A stretch of 64,000 nucleotides of DNA, taken from Hemibagrus wyckioides (Eukaryota; Chordata; Actinopteri; Siluriformes; Bagridae). Below are positions 1 through 11,697 of the stretch, piece by piece; position 1 is the first letter of the stretch; each line of letters begins with the position of its first letter. The notes under the pieces were generated by a model. That model ran no database searches and had not been told where the DNA came from. It saw nothing but the letters and a program-made list of their open reading frames with translations. Both the position numbers and the translations under genes were made by a program. The stretch is taken from NCBI RefSeq assembly GCF_019097595.1, contig NC_080710.1, forward strand, positions 13,538,280 to 13,602,279, given 5' to 3'.

Positions 1-345
1 GCCATGGAAACCCATTCCATGAAGCTCACTGCGCACTGTTCTTGAGCTAATCTGAAGGCCACATGAAGTTTGGAGGTCTGTAGCAATTGACTCTGCAGAA
101 AGTTGGCGACCTCTTCGCACTATGCGCCTCAGCATCCGCTGACCCCGCTCCGTCAGTTTACGTGGCCTACCACTTCGTGGCTGAGTTGCTGTCGTTCCCA
201 AACACTTCCACGTTCTTATAATACAGCTGACAGTTGACTGTGGAATATTTAGGAGCGAGGAAATTTCACGACTGGATTTGTTGCACAGGTGGCATCCTAT
301 CACAGTTCCACGCTGGAATTCACTGAGCTCCTGAGAGCGACCCAT
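1..345 (-). CDS. Tc1/mariner transposase, N-terminal part (runs off left edge)
   Basis: The minus-strand frame starts at an ATG at 345-343 and stays open for all 115 codons to the window edge. It begins MGRSQELSEFQRG and contains two helix-turn-helix-like stretches joined by a basic GRPRKL motif (residues 59-64), the usual bipartite paired-type DNA-binding domain of Tc1 transposases. The DDE catalytic part would lie to the left, outside the window. The 5' end of the element is at about 479. No stop or frameshift is visible, unlike every other Tc1 copy here, so this may be the youngest. It sits inside or downstream of an mpp2 intron in the same orientation. Family assignment is confident; activity is unknown. 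Confidence 0.85.
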   Translation of the reverse strand, partial: MGRSQELSEFQRGTVIGCHLCNKSSREISSLLNIPQSTVSCIIRTWKCLGTTATQPRSGRPRKLTERGQRMLRRIVRRGRQLSAESIATDLQTSCGLQISSRTVRSELHGMGFHG

Positions 346-481
346 TCTTTCACAAATGTTTGTAAAAACAGTCTACATGCCTAGGTGCTTGATTTTATAC
401 ACCTGTGGCCATGGAAGTGATTGGAACACCTGATTCTGATTATTTGGATGGGTGAGCGAATACTTTTGGCAATATAGTGTA
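1..481 (-). mobile_element. Tc1/mariner element, 5' half with terminal inverted repeat
   Basis: The element end is at 479-481, where the minus strand begins TACACTATATTGCCAAAAGT, a terminal sequence common in fish Tc1-like elements. It is followed by a short 5' UTR and the transposase start at 345. A TA dinucleotide at 480-481 fits the TA target of the superfamily. The other terminus is outside the window. Confidence 0.8.
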
Positions 482-1316
482 AGTACACATCAGGAATAAA
501 CATTAATTAAACAATAAACAAGAATAATCAATATAAATTCTTCACTACTTATATAAACTCACTGGCCCTTTTTTGGTAATACCATGTATGATAATTCTTG
601 GTAGGTTTACTCCTTTGCTCCCAGAACAGCCTCAATTCTTTGTGACACAGATTCTACAAGGTCTTAGAGACATTCCTTTGTGATTGTGGTTCATGTTCAC
701 ATGATTAAATTACATAATTACTGCAGATTTTCTGACAGCCTCTCGTGCTACCACATCCCAGATGTCCACTTCTGATTCAGATCTGGTGACTGTGGGAAGG
801 CCACTGAAGAACACTGAACTCAATGTCATGTTCATGAAACCAGTTTGAGATAACTTTTGCTTTTTGACATGGTGCATTATCAAGCGGGAAACAGCCATTA
901 GAAAATGGGCAAATTATGGCCATAATCGGATGCACACGATCAGCTATAATACTCTGATAGGCTGTGACATCCAAACAGTGTTTGATATGTTTGGTTGGTG
1001 GCCCAGTGTGTGCCAAGAGAACATTCCCCACACCATTACACCAACTGCACCAGCCTGAACTGCTGACACAAGGAAATTTGGAATGCCAAATTCTGACTAC
1101 AGCCTAAAAATCCCAGGTAATCAGTTTCTGAAAACTTCTAAATCAGCCCATCTGTCACCAACATCTGTCACAAATGTGTATTGAAAAATTATTTTATAAA
1201 GATATATTTTGAACAACAAAGCAAATTATATTCTGTAGTCTAGATAACAAAATCTGGTTCAGGTAAACATTCATTCAGGTTTTGATAGGCTGATAAACGT
1301 GCATTAGCTCGCTCAC
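481..1316. other. mpp2 intron sequence left of exon 4
   Basis: Apart from the Tc1 relic at 560-1175 this is anonymous AT-rich intron. The next mpp2 exon (PDZ) is not within it. Confidence 0.6.
560..1175 (-). pseudogene. Decayed Tc1/mariner transposase relic
   Basis: Minus-strand translation gives two broken transposase pieces: 777-1031 with HPIMAIICPFSNG, DNAPCQKAKVISNWFHEHD and VLQWPS (second catalytic Asp region), and 710-770 with a WDVVAREAVR-like continuation after a frame change. The stretch at 1110-1165 resembles the N-terminal coding region. This family differs from the one at the window start and belongs to a Tc1 lineage whose protein reads QQDNAPCHKAK at this point. Frameshifts and deletions make it non-functional. 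It lies in an mpp2 intron. Confidence 0.7.
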
Positions 1317-1466
1317 CAGTGGCTCTCCTGCCTTCTTCTGGATGCTGATCATACGCACAGTGTCCACTGGCATAAGAGAGGTGTTGCTCATGGTAGTGTT
1401 GTTTGCCGCAGACGAAAGCGTTTCAAAAGATTTAGCAGCCACCTGATCATGAGTTTCTATTAAGGA
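1317..1466 (-). CDS. mpp2: mpp2 coding exon 4 (L27C end to PDZ linker)
   Basis: 150 bp, 50 codons, acceptor ttccag and donor GTGAGC. Residues 102-151 begin [12 protein letters not shown] and end [14 protein letters not shown], the lead-in to the PDZ carboxylate-binding loop. The Ser/Thr/Asn-rich stretch at residues 118-132 is the poorly conserved linker. Confidence 0.9.
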
Positions 1467-2327
1467 CTGGAAACATGAAAACAAATCAGTAAACAAACTA
1501 AATTAAACTAAAATACATACAGTCGTATAGAGATCTCAACCCATAGGAGCAGGCCACAGGCACTGCCTCTAATAAACCACCTATGGAAAACATGTATTAA
1601 ACCTGGCAATTAACTACTGAGTTAAATAAAATATTCTTTGAGCAGGGAAGTCATCATCATGTACCCACACTGTGAGCTGCCCATTAAACACCATTTATTT
1701 CCAGTCCTCATGAATTAGTGAAGAAGCAGCTGGTTTACCTGGAAGTGCGGTTCCTTGAGGATCTTGGAGAGCTCTGCTGCACTGTCGTTATGCTCGGCCA
1801 GGCCACTGATGTCAGACAGAATCTCGCTTACCAGCTCCACATTGTTGTTCCGCACTGCTTCGAGCTTCACATCCTCCAGTCTCTCATGAGCCTCGGGAAA
1901 GGGATAAACCACAGTGATTACAGGCAGAAATTACATGGCCTTTCTAGGGCAGCATCATGTTGAAAGTTACACTTGGCCTTTGGGTTGCTTCTCTGAATAA
2001 TCCCCTCTATAATCAGTCAGACACTTGGTTCACACTATGCAGAGTCATGGGTGTGCCATATTCTTTTACATTTTTGAACTTCACCATATTCAGTGTTTGG
2101 TATATATTTATAACAAAACCTTGATTAATATTTTCCACAACATTGGTCCAGACTCGCACTGATAGTTCCTTGGTCTTTGTGAGAGTTTGTGTGGGTCTTT
2201 TAGTCCTTTCAGGAACAGGTGTATTTATAATTAGATCAGATAAACACTCTTCGGGTGAATAAATCTGCAATAACAAACGCTACGATTTTTAGGTCAACTG
2301 TTATAACTTTTCAAAATCATTTTTGGA

Positions 2328-2374
<47 letters not shown>

Positions 2375-2379
2375 TAGAC

Positions 2380-2463
<84 letters not shown>

Positions 2464-5400
2464 TACACATTCAGCTTATACATTCTGACAAATAAATTTA
2501 TACATCACGTTCATTTCATTATTTTCAGTGACGTGATATTATGCATTAGCTATGTCAAATGTTTACAAATACTGTCCATAAAAATCAAAGAAACCAGGAA
2601 AAACAATTGTAAAGCCTAGGACTGCACATAATGACAAACTTTAAGGCAAGTTGTCCTCCACCATAATTCTCTTCTTGGATGTGTCCAAAGTTGACAGAGT
2701 TGATTAATTAGCTTCCAGCGTAACAGATTGTGTTGGGTATAAACAAAACACATACCATAATCAAGAGGCTGAATATACAGAAACACACACACAGCTAAAA
2801 AGAAAATGACTTCACACTTATACATAATATTAAAGAAAGACATGTATGAGTGAATCATTGATCACGAAAGCAAATAAACAGACAAGATACCTTGGCCAGA
2901 GAGCGGACTATGGGACTCTCCATGATTCCACGGAGGAAGATGAGGTCAATGTCTTTGGCGCCGGTGGAGGGAGGCAACTCCTTGAGGTTATCCAACACTT
3001 TCTGCATAGCTACAGGACAGATATTTCAATTACGCAAGACAGAAATGCACCCGAGACAAACATGCAAGAAAAAAATGCACCTGTAATAAATTATAGTCCA
3101 GTTTCAGATAGAATGTAGCTATACTTAGACTAGGACAGAATAATACATAATTAATACACTGTTCTAGTCAGTTACTGTATATTGGGATCGCAAGTAACAT
3201 TATGAGATGATATAAAGTGACCAAAAAACCTTTATTAAAACAAGAAGAGCACAATTATATGTTAATGTAGTTTTTAGTCTGACTGAGAAGAGCAACAGAC
3301 ATTGCGGCTACAGTGAATCAGGGCTGTATACTATGACGTTACATTGTAATTCCTAGGCTATGTATAGTCACTAAAGTATATTGGTATAGAAGAGTAAAAG
3401 CAAATCTGAAAGAATTTAAAAATCTTCTAGTAGACCTGCATATATTCAGCTTTCTACTTACACTAACAATTCTAATACAAATATTGTTATTAACACTTTG
3501 ACTGCACTATAAAATATGAACGTTGATCTCATTAAAAGTCAAACAGGGCAGGTTTTAAATGTCTGATCTTGCAACCTTGAACTAGTTGTGGGAATGTCAA
3601 TTCCCCAACTCAGTGTCCTGTCCTATTTACACCAATCATTAATATTTTATAGAAGGAGCCAAAGATAATTAAGCATAATTAGGGGCCAAACACATCAATT
3701 GTTTATTGCTGTGCTACTCTGACACTGAAGAAGCACTAGCTACAACAATTTATTATTTACATGTTTTCATTTTAGCAATGGTGTTTTAACATTTAACACA
3801 AATTTTACATTCAGGTTTCATCCAAAAGCATGAAAATTAGCAAAATATATCATTCTGAAATGGTTCAAAAAGGATTTACTTTATAAACGATCAGTATTTA
3901 GTTATAGTTTTCACAATTAAATGATAAATAAGCATACTAATTTAATGTACTGATCATACTGTGAATGTACTCCATTCAATTTTATTTGTATGCTTTAACA
4001 ATGAACACAAAGCAGCTTTACAGAAATATTCAAATTCAGTATATAAATGTGTCCTTATACAATACAAATGGATGTGTGTGCGTGTGGCTGAATTGTGGAA
4101 AATTTGTTTTGGACAAAAAAATTTTTTTTGCCAGTAAACATACTTGGACATCTCTACTGTAAAAAAGTTAATATAATAAAAAATAACTGACAATGCAATG
4201 TTTTATTTCTTCTTATAGTTTTTGGATAGTTACATTTCTTAAAGCTTAGGTATTCAAACCAGCCAACCTTAAGATATTTTTGTAGGAGCTTCACATGAAA
4301 AATGAGCCAGGAAAAATATGCAAGACTGAAAGATGTTTTCGTTCACAATAAATGGAGATTATTTTTGAGTTCATTAACGTGAAATAAAGTCCATCAATGT
4401 GTCCCATACTTAGTAAATATGATAAAATCATAAACAAAAAAAAAAAGACATGGGGCTCACTGGGAAATGTGTGGAAACCTCTGCCTTAGAGAAATGGACA
4501 GAAGCCTAAACAATTCAGTTTATAATCAGACACCAGCTTTTTAAAATGCCCTGCACCATCTCTTGCTCCTCTTCATCATCAAAACTGAGAAGAGTGCATA
4601 CACACTCTGAATGGATAACAGTGATCAAAGCTTCAAATGTTTAAATTACCCATTTAAAAGAATAACAGGACATTTAGTGTGCGAACATGAATTAATTAGT
4701 GACGTGAAACTGGAGTGTAATCTTTAGATGCAACATTCTTCCTTTTCACTTTCTGGGCTAATCAGACTTTTGAAATGCCAAAGAGGAACAGATGTCAGGT
4801 CAGGAAAAAAAATAGCTTTCAGAACAATATATAATAATAGACAAAAAGTCCCAAATCTGACCATGTGAAGGGCTACTCTTTAAAACCATCTTAGACTGTG
4901 TGATATAGATCACTTGCGGAATTCACTAATCATGATTTCACTTTTATATTTGTTTGAAGAAACCATCCTTGAAACTATATCTAACAGCTCCTAAAAACTC
5001 AAGCAATTAAAGAACAAGGCATATCAGTTAAACTCCACATTAAAAAGTCACCTATGTCATGTAGCACCAACGCACCATCAGTACCAAGTGGCAGAACAAA
5101 TGGATCAATACTAATGCATCAAAAGCACTCAAGCCACGACAAACAACTTGAGTGGCTCTGAATGGGCCGATTCATCACGAAGTGACTACATTAGCATACC
5201 ACTAACCATTACCATGGTGAGAACACCCACACACAAACCTCTCACACAGATACAAAAACACACTATTCCAGTTACAGATTTGCTACTGTCACCAGTATTT
5301 CTACAGCGCTTTCTCTTTGTCTTGATCCGACAAGAATTTGACAGAAAATAAAAATATCATTTGACCTGCTCTGCTTCTAAATTTAGAAATTACCCACAGT

Positions 5401-7227
5401 GCTGCATGGAATAGCTGGAATAGTTCAGACAAGTGTGAAGTTTACCAGTTAAAGAATTAGAAAAAGAAAGGTTTAAATGTGTAGCCTTTATATTTAATCC
5501 ACTGCAAACATTTCCACCCAGTAAGACAAGAGCAGTCATGGGTTACTCAACACAAACTGAACACTCAGCTGTAGTCATAATTCTGTCTAAAGAAGCACAC
5601 AGGGATGCATTTTGGCTTTAATTAAGTCCAGTTTTTGCGGAACAGGCCAACATCTGGTTCCTTCTTTTCACCAGATAACTGGTGTAATGTAATTGTTATG
5701 TTTGTAAATGAAAGATTTGATGAATGATATAAAAAAAAACCCACATAACTATATAACATAGTACATCAATGTACATAATAGATTTTGTATGTTTTTGTTA
5801 TGTTCCATCGTACCACATCTGTAAAAATGGAAGTAACATACTGAAATAGATTCCTTAAGTCACTGGTATGAAAAACAAATGAAATCGAATAGCCTTGGCT
5901 TTATTAAACAAACAACCCGACAAGATGGATCAGAAAGCATGCTCAGGGCTACATATGTGTGGTGGCCTGGGAAAACCATTTGGATGGTCAAATTTAGACA
6001 CTTTTCACTAAATAAAGCTTTAAAAGCTGTCCTGAACAGATACATGTTTCTCTTTTATATACATCCACCAGAAGTAAAGTTACATCATTTTAAAATCCAA
6101 TGCTAGTCAGCCTACAATGAATGTCTTTGGACTGAGGAGGAAACCAGAGTAACCCAGAGGAAACCCCAGAAGCAGGGGAAAACACACAAGGTGGAGGCAG
6201 GAATCCCCATCCCTAGATGTGCAAAGCATTCATGCTAATAACCAGTTATTAGTTCCATGCCCCATACTTACTGGGAAATTATAAGTTTACATAAGAAAGG
6301 CATCTGAATGGTGCAAAAGTAATGTCATAGAAACCCGCTTCTGGAACACAAAAATAAACATACTCTCTCGGTAGAACGGATAGAGGGCATCTGTGAGATC
6401 ATGTATATGGAAAAGGGCTGATCTTAGAAGAGAGATTTCAGTGCTCTGAATGATTCATTGAGTTCTGACTAAATTTCATTTTTATTAATGCCATTATTAT
6501 TTTTTAAAAATTCTATTTTGTATGTTGTTGCCCGGTAAGTGCAGTAAAAGCCCTTCTGTGTTTTGACAATGGGACATAGGAGTAGCATCGTACTATAAGA
6601 TCATAAAGAAGCCTAAATAAAAAAACATTTAAATTCAAATCATGATCATTTAAAAGCAGAAATGCCAAAGTATATCAATGCACCAAAAATGTATTTTAGT
6701 CAAAACATAATTTGAATTCAGCTATAATGAAATGTGACTGCCGTCCACTTTGAGATGCAGGATTCATGCAGCTTTTTTTCCTCTATATGTACTTTCTTTG
6801 TGTTGCATTAAAAACATATTATGTTCTTGTATATTTGACTTTCTTTAGATCTCTATCCAATGATTTAAAGTCTTTCAATACCAGCCTATATATCCCCATG
6901 GAAACATGAAGCTGAAAAAACATGTGAAATGGGTCACAGAGAAAAGTCTAGAAACAACAAAAGCTACACTGATAGAGCTTGATCTCTTCATGTCTTGTGC
7001 ATTGTTAGATCTTTCATTTAATTTTTAATAAGAACAGTGAAACAGAAAAAGCTGTTCAAAAATGCTATTTATCATTTGAAATCCTTTGACCAAGTGCAGC
7101 ACTTGCAAGTGTCACTGTGTACATATCTGTAAGAACACAAAAATGCTACTCTATCATAGAAAACAAGTCATGAATCAGGCTTCCTCGTGGGCTTACCTGT
7201 ACCAGACTTGGCATTAGCAACAGTCAT
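1317..7227 (-). CDS. mpp2: MPP2-like MAGUK scaffold protein, N-terminal coding exons (partial)
   Basis: Four minus-strand exons (7197-7227, 2891-3009, 1739-1891, 1317-1466) splice in phase to 151 residues. They match the start of MPP2/PALS-type membrane-associated guanylate kinases: [68 protein letters not shown] and [14 protein letters not shown]. Residues about 12-125 are the L27 heterodimerisation region; the last segment leads into the PDZ domain, whose exons, with SH3 and guanylate kinase, lie left of the window. Such proteins tether receptors and adhesion molecules at the inner plasma membrane and synapses. MPP6/PALS2 is the closest alternative, but MPP2-like residues such as AEL and [10 protein letters not shown] favour MPP2. 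Every junction is GT-AG. The a/b fish paralogue cannot be decided. Confidence 0.9.
1739..1891 (-). CDS. mpp2: mpp2 coding exon 3 (L27 region)
   Basis: 153 bp, exactly 51 codons, acceptor cccgag and donor GTAAAC. Residues 51-101 run from [13 protein letters not shown] to ILKEPHFQ, the linker and start of the second L27 helix bundle. Phase 0 at both ends. Confidence 0.9.
2330..2462. repeat. GACA/GATA compound microsatellite
   Basis: About ten GACA units pass into more than twenty GATA units on the plus strand. Located in the mpp2 intron between coding exons 2 and 3. Confidence 0.98.
2891..3009 (-). CDS. mpp2: mpp2 coding exon 2 (N-terminal L27 segment)
   Basis: 119 bp, acceptor ctgtag and donor GTATCT. 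Encodes the split Ala plus residues 12-50, including [14 protein letters not shown], a hallmark of the L27N helix region in MPP2/MPP6. The phase agrees with both neighbours. Confidence 0.9.
3010..7196 (-). other. mpp2 intron 1 (between start exon and coding exon 2)
   Basis: A 4.2 kb AT-rich intron. The only recognisable content is a dispersed repeat fragment near 6115-6245. No other exon-like ORF bounded by splice signals was seen. Confidence 0.6.
6115..6245 (+). repeat. Dispersed fish repeat fragment
   Basis: Contains the phrase gaggaggaaaccagagtaac followed by a GGAAACCCC- and CAGGAATC-type tail. This is common in fish genomes as part of an interspersed repeat; a related copy is at 55445-55640. 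Class not resolved from sequence alone. Confidence 0.45.
7197..7227 (-). CDS. mpp2: mpp2 start-codon exon (coding part)
   Basis: ATG at 7227-7225 followed by ten codons ([10 protein letters not shown]) and one base of the next codon, then the donor GTAAGC. The opening resembles human MPP2, which starts MPV and has the same ...TAMQ junction. The exon probably extends to about 7280 as 5' UTR, where the minus strand shows a T-rich tract before AG. Confidence 0.85.
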
Positions 7228-8399
7228 TATTCCTAGATCTCAGGTCAAGTCACAGCTTAAACAAAACTTGTGGGAGTCTTCAGAAAAAAATAAGCACACC
7301 TAGAGGACTGGAGACAGACAAAAACTTTACGGGTAAAAAAAAAAAAAAACACTTATATAGAAGTGAATGTTAATGCTACAGTAAGGTAAAGCATGTTCTG
7401 ATTAATACAGCCATAAACCAGGCTTTGTAAGAAAACATCACAATATTACATTTTGATTCATGTACAAGTGTACAGTGAGTTTGACTTGGTGTTGGAATCA
7501 ACAATAATTTACATACCAGACAGTAATTTACAGTGTATACTAAAAATCAAGGCCAGTGATACGTAATATTGAAAATGTGATACTTTTATAACACTAACTC
7601 AACTTTTCCTATTTAGCAGCCATGAGTTATAGGACATGACAGAGGCAAAGTTCACATACCAAACAGTTAATAATGTCAAAAACTAATAATATTAGTTGCA
7701 CATTTTAATTTAATAAAAGACAGCATTTTTATGTTAAACCCTACATGTCTAATTTTCTGGCCTCCTACAAAATCTCTTTATTATTGTCGAGGGCACAAAC
7801 AGTCATTTTAGCAAACAAATCAGGCCACACCCTATTCAAATAGGAAACGAATCTGAGACAATCTCTGCATGCTCACAGATTTTGAGCAATTACTTTGAGT
7901 TAGTAATGGTGTATGTGGAAAAAGGAATACAACCATAGGAACTGGGACTTTTCCACTATTTCATTCTTATTAAATTATCTTATGGAAAGTTCTTTCAAGC
8001 AGCCATGATTCGGAAGGGCCAGAGTCCAGCACTGTTTACCATGTCCCTGCTCAAACAAACCCGATTTATTGTATTAGTTAACTACCAGCTTAATCAATGA
8101 AACTGCAAGTGGCAGAAGAAATGGCACCCCGTCTGATATTGTCTATAAATATTAAATGTGCATTATGGGTATTGTATAACTGCTAGAGTAAATCATTTGG
8201 ACACAAGCCTACTGTATTAATCCATTACACTTTTCAGACATGAATGTCCACAAGTGAATAGCTCACCAGTGAAATTCATTCCGAAGTAAAACACAAGGCC
8301 TCTTTATTATAGCTTTATCAAATGAAAAAAGTAAGCCATTTATTCCAAAAAAAACAACAACAACAAATATATTTATCATAGTTATATGGATATACACTT

Positions 8400-8740
8400 A
8401 TAATCTGGCAGTCCACTCCAAACTGTTACTATTGTGGTCATGACTGGTGGTCATTTTCAGCACAATGCTGACACTGTAGTGTGTGTTGGCCTGTTGCGAG
8501 TGTAACAAGTGTGGCAGTGCTGCTGTTTTTTTTTTTAATGCAGTGTACTCTGCCCACTTGAACCCACCTACCTGGTTGGTCCATGCATAGACTAATGTCC
8601 ACCAGCCTTTTAACAGTGTCACTTTCAGACCACAGCACTGCAGGTGGCTGGATATATTTGGTTGGCGGGCTGTGTCTCAACCCACCGATGACGTTGTCCA
8701 ATGCTTCTACCACACATACTACCATGCCATGCCCATGTCC
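8400..8740. mobile_element. Non-autonomous DNA transposon remnant
   Basis: Phrases such as gtgtggcagtgctgctg, the chain of short TGTAGTGTGTGTTGG-type words and the tggatatatttggttggcgg segment recall a widespread fish DNA-transposon derivative (palindrome-prone, about 0.5-1 kb). No coding capacity. Assignment is from memory of the repeat style only. Confidence 0.35.
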
Positions 8741-8761
8741 ACATCAATGTGGCATCAAGCG

Positions 8762-8893
8762 TGGGTGCAGGCTTTCATTCCAACCAAGCAGAAGCTAAAC
8801 CTGAGGAGTCCACTGAAAGCCAAAATCAACTGATTAAACAGGTGGAATCAGGTGCTTGATTGGAATGAAATCTTGTAGCCGCACCAGCCCATT
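8762..8893. mobile_element. Short palindromic MITE-like element
   Basis: The left end GGCTTTCATTCCAACCAAGC is inverted at the right end, whose reverse complement contains GATTTCATTCCAATCAAGCA. The result is an imperfect 130 bp foldback. Shape and termini suggest a hAT-type MITE; no ORF. Confidence 0.55.
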
Positions 8894-10728
8894 GTGAATT
8901 AACTAAATCTAATCAAATCACATCAAATCAGATTCAATAGTATCATCAAACATTAAATCACTGCCTTATGAATCCAAATTGCATTGTATTGTGTGGATAT
9001 GTGATATTTACTCCCCTAGGAGAGTGCTCTCTAATTAGTGCTCTCTAATTAGTAACAGTTTTGGATGTCAGTATCTAAAACTCTCTAGTGCTTCCACAAA
9101 CCAATATTCTACAGTCTCTCAGCTGTATCACTGAGCCAGAAGTCTGCTTCTTGGGTCCAACTACATTGCAGATGTACCTGATAAAACTGCTCAAGAGTAA
9201 AGGTACAGTGTGTTCCCACTTACCTGCCACTACAGTGTATAATGTTGTGTTACTTCACCATTGAGCAACATTTTGAAACACATTAGTCATGAAAGGCTTT
9301 GACATCTCAGCTTCCGCCCGTAGAGTAAAATGCCTCCCATTTTATGAATCACATCACAGACACGTATGAGCAATGGTCCATTTAGAAAGACACACCAACA
9401 TAAGTGGAGTATACAACTTAATATAACAAACAAAACATAAAAGTAGCCTAGTTACAAAAACATATCCTCCATTATCTGTTTTATTAGGGGAAAACCTTTT
9501 ATTAGCTAAAGGCTGTAGCTTCTTAATCAGTTTACTCTGGTTACTTGTGTATGTAATGCACATATACACAGGTGTATCTGGACAAAGAACTGAATTAAAT
9601 AAAAAACTAAGTCAAAGTTAAAGAGTGCAGGTGATCATAGTCTGCTTGTATATAAATAATTGATAAATTTAAAAATAAAATAAATCTCCCCTATAATCCG
9701 TGACACATTAAACATAATTATATCCAAAAGTATCGAAATGTTTATTTACACAGCCTACCTAGACAGACTTATAGCCATTAAGCCATGTGCTTATTATAGG
9801 TACAGTGTGGCCCCCCATCAGGGCCTGTCTATATTTGCGTGTCTTCTGCAGTGTCTTACTTCCAACCTGCGGAGTTTAGGAGTATGGAAGCTCCAGTACA
9901 GACTGTTACAGGCATGTGTGAAGTCAAAGTGACGACAGAACGCAGAAGAACAAGGAAGAAGAGACAGACTAGCACACCAGCCATGAAAATGTCGACAAAC
10001 TGGAGCAACCTGGCGCATTTTTTTGTAGTTATAGCTACTTCCTAACCATATTTCGCTGTCACGATATGTGATGACTCCAACCTGTAGCGAGCTGTATCCT
10101 GTTCACTGACAGTGAACTGAACTACTTCTCCACGTTTATTCTTTCACGTGATGTGCTTAGCGGATACAGTGTAACTCAAACAGGAAAGTGAGCCGATGAG
10201 AGTAACCAGTGCTTAAGCGTGAATGAGTATGGTTGGAATTCCCTGCGCGACATTAAACCACAAGTACACACGCTCTTCATTCAGCTCGGAGCCAGCCGTA
10301 TAGCTTAGCTAGCACGCTTAGCGTGGAGACCAGTTGGGAAGCACACGGCTGAGCCAATTAGCTTCGCGAAATGATATTAATAATTTCAGGATTAAAAAAA
10401 GTTTACATCTGCCACTTTAACCACTAAATCAGGAGCGGGACTTCGAGACGTTGTCCGAGCTCTACTGGTTTCTACTAGTCATAGGGTAAAGTGGGTGATT
10501 GTAACAGCTAGCCAGCCAAAAACTCTTGTTTAGCCAACCAGTATCAGCTGGTTATTATTAGCGAGCTAGCTAACTGGATTTAGCTGGTTATCTGTATAGT
10601 AAGAAGTAGCCAGAGGCTAATCCCTGTCTAAACCGAACATGCAGCCACGTGCAGGCCCGCGACACTGTCACTCCATGCTAACAATACGAACACGAGCGGA
10701 CCAGAAGACTGCTAATAAAATGACTTAC

Positions 10729-10960
10729 CCAGTATTCCCGTATGGTCCCGTCCCGGTAAGATGGGCACAAACCCCCCCCACCCCTCTCTCACTCACTCAC
10801 TTACTCACTCACTCGCGCGCGCAAGCGCGCACACACACACACAGTATCTCACAGCAGCCTAGAGCAAGCGCTCATCCTCTGCTGTCAATCAAAATCATTA
10901 GCACCGCCCCCATCTATGACGTCTCTGCTCAATGGCAACTGACCCGCCCCTTTACGATGC
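10729..10960 (-). promoter_or_regulatory. mpp2: Probable mpp2 promoter / noncoding first exon
   Basis: On the minus strand a strong donor (GG|GTAAGTCA) ends a candidate exon at 10729, upstream of the start-codon exon. The surrounding 10.62-10.96 kb is visibly richer in G+C and CpG than the neighbourhood and carries a CA/GC/GTGA microsatellite at about 10770-10845. This is where a TATA-less CpG-type promoter would be expected. The transcription start was not determined; transcript data would be needed. Confidence 0.4.
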
Positions 10961-11146
10961 AGATGGCACAGTTTCACGAGCCTGATGGCTTTAATAGAGC
11001 CTTGTTCCTCCATCTAATCCACTAAACATTCAGTGTAGAAAAGAAATCATTGTATTTTATTTAATCTACCTTTTTGCCAGGTGGAATTCATAGAAAGAAA
11101 ATTCACAGTACCCTCAAAAGTCAGGTTCCCACAACAGTAAAACATA

Positions 11147-11697
11147 TACAGCTCTGGAAAAAAAATAACAGACCACTGCCCAATCTCCAGATTTGAACCC
11201 TACTGAAACCTCTGGAATGTCATCAAGAGGAAGATGGATGGTCACAAACCATCAAGCAAAACTGAGCTGTTTGCTTTTTTGCAAAAAGAGTGGTATAAAG
11301 TTCCCCAACAGCAATGTGAAAAACTGGTGGAGAGCATGGAGCCAAAACACATGCAAATTGGGGTTATTCCTCCAAATACTGATTTCTTGATGTTATTTAG
11401 CCAAAGCATTAACACAATTTGTTTACAAATTATTTGCATTTTGTTTTATTTGAGTTATTAAAGCTCTGCAAATACTGCATGATCTTGGGTTATTTTGATG
11501 TGTTGTCATTTCCTTTAAATATACACTCTAAATAACAATAGTTATATTTTGAATTTAGAAATATTGTCAGCAGTTCACAAAAAAATGAAACAAAACTGTT
11601 CATCTCACCAATACATGCACCTGTAAGAAAAAAACATAAGAAACTGATTATTTTGCAGTGGTCTCTTATTTTTTTTCCAGAGCTGTATTTAATTTTG
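11147..11697 (+). mobile_element. Internally deleted Tc1/mariner element
   Basis: Terminal inverted repeats ACAGCTCTGGAAAAAAAATA (left) and its complement at 11660-11697 (ttattttttttccagagctg) flank about 550 bp, with TA at each end. The interior keeps a transposase C-terminal fragment (11190-11390: NPTET or ETSGM, then MDGHKPSSKTELFAFLQKEW and QQQCEKLVESM). The DNA-binding and most catalytic regions are deleted, so it is non-autonomous. It lies just upstream of the mpp2 promoter. Confidence 0.8.

Larger units (their letters stand above)
7228..10728 (-). other. mpp2 5' intron / 5' UTR intron
   Basis: Separates the start-codon exon from the candidate noncoding exon. Contains two repeat remnants (8400-8740, 8760-8895) and the duplication gtgctctctaattagt at 9024-9053; otherwise no supported features. 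Confidence 0.45.

Noticed and set aside
2330..2462. CRISPR-like regular array
   Set aside because: Uniform tetranucleotides without spacers; a microsatellite in a vertebrate genome.
10639..11025. 128-codon plus-strand ORF over the mpp2 promoter
   Set aside because: Composition follows the GC-rich promoter and its microsatellite; no domain, and the opposite strand explains the region better.
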